Source of the DNA: Charina bottae
Lineage: Eukaryota > Chordata > Lepidosauria > Squamata > Charinaidae
Direction: 5' to 3'
DNA: 64,000 nt
NCBI GenBank assembly: GCA_023362775.1
Contig: JALMGJ010000014.1
Location: forward strand, 558,001 to 622,000
How positions within the stretch are numbered: position 1 is the stretch's first letter; every line of letters begins with the position of its first letter. This document shows positions 56,628-64,000 of this stretch, piece after piece. Made by a program: the position numbers and the translations under genes. The notes beneath the pieces are model-generated. The model was not told the origin of the DNA and searched no databases. It saw nothing but the letters and a program-made list of their open reading frames with translations.

Positions 56628-57013
56628 CAGAGCTTTCCAAAGTTTCCATGTTGGTGACACACTTTTTAGACATGCATCATTTCGCAACACACTTTTACAG
56701 CAGGGCACAAGGCAGGCACTAGGACCTGCGTGGAATCCTGGCAGGGCAGGTTTGGAGGCAGCAAGGCACAAGGCAGGCAGTAGGACCTGCACAGAATCCT
56801 GGCAGGGCAGGTTTGGAGGCAGCAGGGCACAAGGCAGGCACTAGGACCTACGTGGAATCCTGGCAGGGCAGGTTTGGAGGCAGCAAGGCACAAGGCAGGC
56901 AGTAGGACCTGCGTGGAATCACAGCAGGTTTGGAAGCAGCAAGGCACCAGGACACACCCAGACACTGCAGCTGACACACTAACATGTCACGACACACAGT
57001 TTGGAAAGGTCTG
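56628..57013. mobile_element. hAT element, longer relative with minisatellite core
   Basis: CAGAGCTTTCCAAAG to AGTTTGGAAAGGTCTG, with the perfect 8-bp duplication CTGTATAT (56620-56627, 57014-57021). The ends and GACACAC words match the other copies, but the interior is replaced by four tandem units. Confidence 0.9.
56698..56945. repeat. four-unit 61-bp minisatellite
   Basis: The word CACAAGGCAGG starts at 56706, 56767, 56828 and 56889, exactly 61 bp apart; the fourth unit is cut short. The proline- and cysteine-rich frames with ALCLAASKPALPG repeats on the minus strand are artefacts of this array. Confidence 0.93.
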
Positions 57014-57021
57014 CTGTATAT

Positions 57022-58109
57022 ATATATTAAATACAGCTGCCTCTGAAGCTGTGGAGGCCTTGGGATCAATCTGGATATTTGTGGCAGGAAGAGAATTTCA
57101 GAAATGCTTACTCTCTGGCTGATTTCTTGACTTTCCTGGCCATTCAGCACGTTCTGTAATCCTGCAGTGATGACTCACATGAGAAAAGGTATTTGTGGGA
57201 TTTCTACTCATAGGCTTAAATAATTTGCCTGGCCCCTTGTTTCTTGACTAACTGGGGTTGGCAGAAGAGGAAAATACCTTTGCTACTTCACAAGAAACAG
57301 CAAAATATCTCGGACCAGAAGGCTACTCCCTCTAACTCACACACACACATCCCTGCAGATATACAAACATCTCATGAGGTGTCCACCCATCCTTTTTCCA
57401 AAGTTGGGGAATATGAAGCCCAAGTTTTACCAATAGATTCTAATTGGGAGAATTTGCCTGAGATTCATTCTCCAAAGGCATATTTGTGTCCCTTAGACAG
57501 GGCTGTTTTTCCCATGATTTGTGGGATTGCAATGAAGAGTGCTAAATGGAGAGGGGCAGAGGAACAAGAGGAAGACTGACCCAGCTGACAGGCAGCAAAG
57601 ATCTCAACCATGAAGTGGCTGAGAAGGACGCCCTGACTAAGCTGGTCCCAATGAGGCAGGAAACTAGCATATCCGTGACCTCAGGAACGGTTTTGAAGGC
57701 CTAAAGGTCTCCAAGGCTTTCCTTGGAACTCCGCTGGAGGATTGGAACCTGAGCTGGAGAATCGGAGCAAGCAAGCTGGGTACCATGGCCCTTCCTTCCA
57801 CCCAAGGCCAAATGGAAAGCATCACAGCTTAACTTGGGCATCTTACATTCAGGCAAAGACACAAGAAATGGTTGGATGGTGCTCTAGGGTCCTCCCTTAA
57901 CCAGGTCTTCTGGTCAAGCCTTTTCGGCCCATTGCATCTCCAGTTGCAAGAACAGCCTCACCTGCAGCAACTCCTTTTCTTGCCAGAATGTGTGAACAAG
58001 ATGAGTGCGGAAAACAGTTGCAACAACAGCATCATGGACGACGACAAGGGGGAATCCATTGAGAATTACGTCTGTCAGAAAAATATTTTCTAATGGCAAC
58101 GTGGATAAG
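57022..58109. other. unassigned stretch
   Basis: No gene, repeat or microsatellite of note. The 111-codon frame at 57244-57579 shows no domain. Confidence 0.45.
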
Positions 58110-58117
58110 ATCTACAC

Positions 58118-58252
58118 CAGTGTTTCTCAACCTTAGCAACTTAAAGATGGGTGGACTTCAACTCCCAGAATTCCCCAGCCAGCCTTGCTGGCTGGGGAAT
58201 TCTGGGAGTTGAAGTCCACCCATCTTCAAGTTGCCAAGGTTGAGAAACACTG
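58118..58252. mobile_element. hAT palindromic miniature element, 4
   Basis: CAGTGTTTCTCAACCTTAGC to the inverse, symmetric about the centre CCAGCCTTGCTGG. The perfect 8-bp duplication ATCTACAC lies at 58110-58117 and 58253-58260. Confidence 0.95.
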
Positions 58253-58308
58253 ATCTACACCTACTTAAGGTTTGTCAGCTATCCAAATGATAAACAGGAA
58301 CAGAAGAA

Positions 58309-58466
58309 TTATTTAAGAATTATTTAAGGATTCCCTTACTAACTTTGCTCAGACTGAAGAAGCTCCTTGGATAAGGAGCGAAACGTTTCCACTGAGAAAA
58401 TAGAAATCCAGTTGACATGATTCAAGCTACAGACAATTCCACCTGGATGACTGAGAACCTTCATAG
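58309..58466 (+). mobile_element. Penelope-like unit, family A, single arm with target duplication
   Basis: A 158-bp insertion is bounded by the perfect 15-bp duplication ACAGGAACAGAAGAA (58294-58308, 58467-58481). It holds the arm seen at 1531 from GGATTCCCTTAC through CTACAGAC and the tail ending CTTCATAG. It shows that a single ribozyme-bearing arm can insert as a unit. No coding sequence. Confidence 0.7.
58348..58396 (+). ncRNA. minimal hammerhead ribozyme motif, family A
   Basis: CTCAG (58348-58352), CTGAAGA (58354-58360), stem II GCTCCTT/AAGGAGC, GAAA (58380-58383), CGTT (58384-58387) and CTGAG (58392-58396). The core is complete and identical to the right arm at 1765, although 56 kb away and in a separate insertion. 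Confidence 0.62.
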
Positions 58467-58986
58467 ACAGGAACAGAAGAACTTTCATCCATACTTTCAG
58501 TTCTAAGTAGAAATACATTATCTTGGTTTGTGAAAAACATAAATGTTGGATTTGAAAAGCTGCATAAATGCCACACCTGTAACTCCAGATAAAATTGCTC
58601 TCTGTTGGGACTGTAAAAATGTCACTCAGCAGTATTTATTGGACTCTCTATTGAAACTGGTGTGACAGATGAGTTTGGGTCCCCCATTTTTCTTATTTCT
58701 TTGGATGCACGCTCACATTTCTCCTTTTTCTCCACTGATGTGACTTCTCCTTGCCACCTCCTCAGACTTCCACACAGCAACCTGTCCGGGGGTGTCTGCA
58801 AGGGCTATATTATGCCACATTTTAGAACTTACCTTCCCTGTTTCTGTGTTTCCTGTCTTAAAATGGCATTTGTTCCCAAGAGTCTTGGTCAAAGAAGCCT
58901 TTTGGGGTGAAATATTGTGGGGAAGCTGGGATAGTAACCAGAGGAATGCTAGACATAAACCCCCAACACATAGGAGAAGAGTTGGT

Positions 58987-59399
58987 TACAGGTAGTCCTC
59001 GCTTAACGACTATTTTTTTAGCGACGCTTCAAACTTATAACGGTGCTGGAAAAACCGACTTACGACCAGTCCTCACACTTACGACCACCGCAGCATCCCC
59101 GCAGTCACATGATCACAATTTGGGCGCTTGGCAAATGGTTCGCATTTATGACTGTTGCAGCATCCCGTAGTCATGTGATTGCCATTTTTGACCTTCCCGG
59201 CCGGCTTCTGGCAAGCAAAATCAATGAGGAACGTGTGATTTGCTTAACGAACACATGGTTTACTTAATGCCTGCGGTGATTCGCTCAATGACCGCCACAA
59301 AAATGGTTGTAAAATTGGGTTGGATTTGCTTAATGACTGCTTCTCTTAGCAACTGAAATTCCAGTCCAAATTGTGGTTGTTAAGCGAGGACTACCTGTA
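58987..59399 (-). mobile_element. TA-flanked miniature DNA transposon, copy 3
   Basis: CAGGTAGTCCTCGCTTAACG to the inverse, with TA at 58987-58988 and 59398-59399. Its interior runs opposite to the copies at 721 and 44295. The open frames are shadows. Confidence 0.88.
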
Positions 59400-59677
59400 G
59401 TAGCTTAGCTCCTAAATGGCCATTCATCCAGGAAGAAGAGACTCAAGCTATCCAAAGACTCTGCCTTAAGACTCTCCAATGAAGGAGGACCAGTGTTTTC
59501 CACTGGCTCAGCTTATCTCCTTGTGCAGCCTGGTTGCCTTGGAAAAGCTGTCGTTTCCCAATCTGCCATTGTGTAAATGTAATTTGCTTTCTTTCAGGGT
59601 CAGTCAAAGCTTGCACCAATTGGGGTGTGTGTGTGTGTGTCTGACTGTCTCTAGCCTACTTTGTATTGTCCCTAGAG

Positions 59678-59752
59678 CAGTGTTTCTCAACCTGGGGAAT
59701 TCTGGGAGTTGAAGTCCACGCAGCTTAAAGCGGCCGAGGTTGAGAAACACTG
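59678..59752. mobile_element. hAT palindromic miniature element, 5 (internally deleted)
   Basis: CAGTGTTTCTCAACC to GGTTGAGAAACACTG, 75 bp, with the perfect 8-bp duplication CCCTAGAG (59670-59677, 59753-59760). Confidence 0.93.
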
Positions 59753-59760
59753 CCCTAGAG

Positions 59761-60584
59761 GATTGGGGAAGGGTTTGCAGCTTATTCCTTGGCACCCGGT
59801 GAGGCTTCAGGGTCGTAAGGCCAACGTGTGCACCCTATAGCTTGCTCCTGAATTCGCTGTGGCTGAATTGGTGCATGGAAAGAGAAACTACTTAGGAACG
59901 GGGAAGAATGCACCATGCAGGGGGGCAGACTTTCAGCCCTCGAGGCTCCGTCGTTAGAAGCTCGTGTCAGTTTCCGCAGGCGGTGGGCTATTAAAGATGC
60001 GACCCGTGCTGAGCGGACTACTGCTAGGAGCCAGCCAGGCCCAGGATCGCCCTTCCTTTGGTCAACTCCCGGCCTCTATACCCAGAGCGAGTCGTCCATG
60101 CAATATTTTATCCCCACGGTGGAGGGCCATCTTCTGCTTCCCTTCTTGGCAGAAGTCCAGCATCCTTAAACCAGTTATAGTTTATCTTCAGATCTGGGTG
60201 GCTGGGAGATTTAAGCACTAATCAGACTCCAGGCCCTGGATGTGGGCAGGGCCGTCTCCCCTCCTGACCCGGCTCAACGAAACGAGGCAGGGGGCGGGAA
60301 GAGGCTTTGGGCAGCCCGGCTCAGAGGCTCCTGCCCGTGTGTGCCAGAAGTGCACGGCTGGTGCAGCAGCTCTAATCTTCCTCCTTCCTCTGTGATCAAG
60401 ACTTCTGAAAAATGGCTCGTTTCCTCTTTCCTTTTCTTAAACGTGATGTTTGCAGAGACAGGGCATGAAGATTTGTAGAGTCAGCTGAGGTGGCTCTGAA
60501 TGTATTTATTTGTCAAGATATTTATCTCCCCCTCTTCAGTTAAGAAGTCCCCAAGTAGGGCACAACATCTTTTTTAAAAACTAG
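59761..60584. other. CpG-richer unique stretch
   Basis: No repeat is recognised. The part 59930-60340 holds more CpG than its surroundings (for example GGCTCCGTCGTTAG, AAAGATGCGACCCG, CGAAACGAGG). It could be an unmethylated regulatory region, but no promoter element or exon can be supported. Confidence 0.3.
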
Positions 60585-60667
60585 AGTAGCAAATACCACC
60601 CAGAGTCCCCTTCGGGGGAGATGGGGCGGTAATAGAAATTGAAAAATAAATAAATAAATAAAATAAA
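60585..60667 (+). mobile_element. LINE 3' terminal stub with (AAAT)n
   Basis: ACCACCCAGAGTCCCC, GGGGGAGATGGGGCGG and then AAATAAAT. The TA-flanked transposon at 60668 inserted into its A/T tail. Confidence 0.72.
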
Positions 60668-61064
60668 TACAGGTAGTCCTCGCTTAATGACCATTCGTTT
60701 AGTGATGGTTTGGACTTACGATGGTGCTGAAAAAATGACTTGCGACCAGTCCTCACACTTATGACTGTTACGGTGTCCCCACGCTCACCTGATCACTATT
60801 TGGGCGCTTGGCAACCAGTTCGCATTTATGACTGTCGCAGCGTCCTTTGGTCACATGATCACCATTTTCGACCTTCCCTGTCAGCTTCTGGCAAGCAAAA
60901 TCAATGGGGAACCACATGATTCGCTTAACAACCACATGGTTCACTTAAAGCCCATGGTGATTTGGTTAACGACCACTGCAAAAGAGGTCATACAATTGGG
61001 TTGGATTCGCTTAGCAACCGAAATTCTGGTTCCAATTGTGGTTGTTAAGCGAGGACTACCTGTA
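60668..61064 (-). mobile_element. TA-flanked miniature DNA transposon, copy 4
   Basis: CAGGTAGTCCTCGCTTAATG to the inverse, with TA at 60668-60669 and 61063-61064. Same orientation as the copy at 58987. Confidence 0.88.
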
Positions 61065-62193
61065 CAGCAAAATAGTTGAAGACAGCAGAGCATCACTAAG
61101 CAGTAGAGGATTCCTTCAAAAAGAATGCATATCTTTTCTCCAGGCAGAAATTGGATGCAATTTATGGAGAAAGGTAGGTCCATGATAGTATAGATCCCAT
61201 TTCCAGCGGCAGCCAATTACTGTCATCATTAATTTATATATATAATTTATATTAATGCACTTAATGCATTAGTGTGCCTTTTCTCTTTGCAAAGCTTGGT
61301 CTTAAGGCTAGTACGCTGTTTTTCTTATGCTATGGCTTTAAACGACATATTAATTTTTACTTTATGGTCAACTTACATCATGTACATTTTGGAGACCATC
61401 CATCCATAGCCAAATGCTTTGTATTTTGAATGCTCCAATTTCACCTTGTTGTAGATTACTCCGAGGCCCGCTCAACCCAGAGATGGCAAATTACTGAACA
61501 TACAGTAATTGCACACTGAGCAAGTGTTACAGTTGGTTGTTGTGTGTGTTTACAGGGAGCAGAAAGATGAGGAACACCAGAAGGAAAACAGGAGGCGTGA
61601 CCTTGGCTAATTAAAGCTGCAAAAATGTCCACATTCTCAACAGCCCGTTTAATACCTTTTCATGAGAAAACACAGCCATGGCCCCTTAAGTGTGCCTCCT
61701 CTCCTGGATTACAAATTATCTCCCTTTTCTATGTTTCCTCGCACTTTCGTGGGTGAGCAACCACACACTCACACTCCTCCCTGTAAGTGATGTTATTAAT
61801 TATGGGGAGGGAGGGTGGCAGTTGTTTTCTACAATGAAATTCCATCCCCGGAGGGAACTTTACATAATTGGCCCTTCTTCTTGCATTTCTTTCATGAAAT
61901 GAGACCTTGAAGTGAGGAAGCTGGGTCTACCCCTCTTTCTTGTTCTCCCTTTTGAAAGTCTACAGAGATAGACAGCGCTGCGCAAAAACAGAAGGAAGGG
62001 GAGGGAGAGCCTTCAGAAATTATTCAGGAGCATAGTCCAGCAAAATTGGGTACTGGGTGGGCTGTCTATAGATTTGTTTGGAAACAGGACTGCGGGATGC
62101 AGCAGATCAAGGGAAAATTAACTTTGCATTTCCTCCCTCCCTGTTTTTCATCCCTCCATCTTTTCTCCTACACTGATAGGCATACATACATTC
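61065..62193. other. unique stretch, part possibly regulatory
   Basis: No gene or repeat is seen. The part 61240-61420 (CACTTAATGCATTAGTG, CTTTGCAAAGCTTGG, CGACATATTAATTTTTAC) and 61480-61680 look like conserved non-coding DNA by texture only. Confidence 0.35.
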
Positions 62194-62201
62194 CTCCAGA
62201 C

Positions 62202-62314
62202 CAGTGTTTCTCAACCTTGGCAACTTTAAGATGTGTGGACTTCAACTCCCAGAATCCCCAGCCAGCTAAGATGAAGTCCACAAATCTTAAAGTTGCCAAG
62301 GTTGAGAAACACTG
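62202..62314. mobile_element. hAT palindromic miniature element, 6
   Basis: CAGTGTTTCTCAACCTTGGC to the inverse, with the perfect 8-bp duplication CTCCAGAC (62194-62201, 62315-62322). Confidence 0.95.
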
Positions 62315-62322
62315 CTCCAGAC

Positions 62323-63209
62323 CTTCACAGAGCTATTTCTTCTTCAGGATAGGGCCTGCAAGTTGCAATCCCCTGCTTTTTGGTGCTTTGTTATTATTTC
62401 TTAATTTTAAAAAACTCTTTTTGTTTTATACTTTAAAATCAGCTCTCTGGGGAAAAGCTGGCTCCTTGATGGAGCCCCCCAATCATCATTGTGCATGAGA
62501 GAAGGATGGGATCCGTTACGTTTGGGATTGACCAAAGCACCAAATAACCATAAGTGGAGATCAGGTCTCTTTTGAACAGGCTTCTCGGCAAAGCAGATAA
62601 CAAACTCCGTCAGACCATGTTCCAGAAGAAGCAGAGGGTGCTTGGTATGTCTCCAGGTTTGGGCAAAGAAAACTCAAGTCCTCTTAAGCAGGTTTGGGTA
62701 AAACAACTTCAAGCCGAGCTGAGGACAATTTCCTGTAATGCAAAATTCGAGCAAATCAAGTAGGACCTTGGAAAGCTCCTGATGAAGCTCAAGGTGGAGA
62801 GTCAAACAAGCAAATGGAAATGTTGCTTCAGCAATAAGCGAAGCCTGGGGCCTTATAGGAGAGTCTCCAGGCCATCTCAGGGGAAACCAGGATTGCGAAC
62901 GCGGTTTATCATCATGCAAATGTATCTTTGAAGTTAGATGTACCTGGCTCAGAGCATAACCCAGAAAATGGTTTGTTTTATTGCATTCATCCTAATCGCT
63001 GAGAAAGGGTTTCTGGGTCCTCAATCACTCTGCTTTTTGGCAGGGTTCTTGCTGAGGAGGAAATTATTTATGGAGGGTCATGAAAATGTTTTATTAACTC
63101 TACATTCAAATCGAGACAACCCCTATCTATTTCTGTGAACTTGCTCATTCTGTAATTTCATGCCGCAAACTCTGTAAACAGGAGAAACCTGTTTTTTCTA
63201 ACGTTCTGG
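62323..63209. other. unassigned stretch
   Basis: No gene is supported. The 69-codon frame at 62554-62763 has a protein-like look (NKLRQTMFQKKQRVLGMS) but no recognised domain or splice context. Confidence 0.4.
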
Positions 63210-63480
63210 TTCCGAAACATAAGAACGTAAACCGTGCCCTGCTGGATCGGACCCCCGGCCCATCTCGCCAGATGGTCAGTCTGCTCTCACCATGGCCAAC
63301 TAATTGCACAAGGACACCCACTGGTCCCCCAGCCACCTTCAGAGGCAGTCCTGGTGCCATCAAGGCTAATAGCCATTGATCCTCACAGCTTTTATGAATT
63401 GGTCCAATCTTGTTTTGAAGCCAGCCAAGTTGGTACCCAGCACCACATCTGGTGGCAGAGAGTGGTAAAAAGTTTTCCTC
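63210..63480 (+). mobile_element. ACATAAGAAC-type interspersed repeat
   Basis: AACATAAGAACGTAAACCGT, GCCCTGCTGGATCGGACC, GGCCCATCTCGCCAG, and later TTGAAGCCAGCCAAGTTGG and CACCACATCTGGTGGCAG, follow a repeat common in reptile genomes. I am not sure of its class. Confidence 0.55.
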
Positions 63481-63517
63481 TTCCCACCTCCTTGTGTGGG
63501 CCACTGTGGAGACTCCA

Positions 63518-63540
63518 CCCACCCACCCACCCACCCACCG

Positions 63541-63603
<63 letters not shown>

Positions 63604-63604
63604 T
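63518..63604. repeat. (CCAC)n then (TATC)n microsatellites
   Basis: About five CCAC/ACCC units (63518-63539) are followed by about 16 TATC units (63541-63604). Confidence 0.96.
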
Positions 63605-63655
63605 TATTTTATTAAATTTATATTACCGCCCATCTCCCCTGTCGGATGTCACAGA
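63605..63655 (-). mobile_element. LINE 3' terminal stub, minus strand
   Basis: TTTATTAAATTTATATTACCG then CCCATCTCCCCTGTCGG is the inverse of the CR1/L2-like terminal block. The TATC array abuts its tail and probably grew from it. Confidence 0.6.
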
Positions 63656-64000
63656 ATATAAAGCAAATCTGCCTGTGTGATTTGGTGACAGACTGATCAC
63701 AATCAGACAACACACTTAAACTGGGTACTGAATTAACCCCTTTTCTGGGTTTGCAGAATGCATGGAACCATAAAACAAACCACCAAGGGATTAAGTTTAC
63801 ACAACACACACACACACACAGCCCAAAGGATTAAAATGTTGTTCACGTGCAGATGCAGACATTATGCATTTAGTTGATCTACTTAGACAGCCACTGATGC
63901 CATTCTGAGCAAGAGAAAGTCAATTAGAGCGAGGCAAGTGAACGCAACGTTGGTAAACCCAGGCGTTTCTTTGGGGGGAGGGAAGGAGGGGTGAAATGGA
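63656..64000. other. unassigned end of window
   Basis: Only a short CA run (63801-63820) and a G/A-rich end are seen. Confidence 0.45.

Noticed and set aside
56502..56977. Cys/Leu/Pro-rich repeated frames on the minus strand
   Set aside because: They are products of the 61-bp minisatellite inside a hAT element.
62554..62763. 69-codon frame with protein-like composition
   Set aside because: I could not match it to a family or find exon boundaries; a retro-pseudogene is possible but unsupported.

Overview
The window looks like repeat-rich, non-coding nuclear DNA of a squamate reptile (lizard or snake). I infer this from the repeats: tRNA-headed SINEs of the Sauria type, a BovB (RTE-clade) LINE piece with an open frame, CR1/L2-type LINE 3' ends, palindromic hAT miniature transposons whose termini read CAGTGTTTCTCAA, and Penelope-like insertions. 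I cannot narrow the species. I found no convincing cellular protein-coding gene, no tRNA or rRNA gene and no CRISPR array. The window is therefore intergenic or inside a large intron, and almost all open frames in it are chance or lie inside repeats.

Layout. 1-2.7 kb: a TA-flanked miniature transposon, a LINE 3' end, a 320-bp palindromic Penelope-like insertion and a SINE. 2.7-12 kb: mostly unassigned DNA, broken by a second, different palindromic Penelope-like insertion (7.3-7.9 kb) and a long (CT)n tract. 12.2-12.85 kb: a LINE whose reverse-transcriptase piece is inverted against its 3' piece. 16.1-16.6 kb: a 495-bp pyrimidine triplet tract. 17-21 kb: LTR-like and LINE-like fragments, a conserved-looking unique block, and a third Penelope-like unit. 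21-30 kb: mainly unassigned, with a CR1 end. 30-41 kb: dense in miniature transposons, SINEs and LINE ends, finishing with a SINE amplified internally into five ~101-bp units. 44-47.7 kb: another TA-flanked element, a SINE fragment, an LTR-like segment and the BovB piece. 47.7-54 kb: largely unassigned. 54-64 kb: four CAG...CTG hAT elements of one family or its relatives, five hAT palindromes or fragments, a fourth Penelope-like unit and two more TA-flanked elements.

The most interesting thread is the Penelope-like insertions. Two families with unrelated flanking sequence both carry a CTGAAGA core, a perfect stem II, then GAAAC(G)T, the signature of a minimal hammerhead ribozyme with almost no stem III. 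Three of the four insertions have clear 12-15 bp target duplications, and two of them are large palindromes carrying one ribozyme motif per arm in opposite orientation. Hammerheads in Penelope-like elements are already known as a class; the palindromic, target-duplication-bounded units here deserve a second look. The hAT elements also stand out, because nearly all sit in near-identical 8-bp duplicated targets of the form nnCTAGAn. Several unique, AT-rich, homeobox-motif-like blocks could be conserved regulatory elements, but that rests on appearance only.
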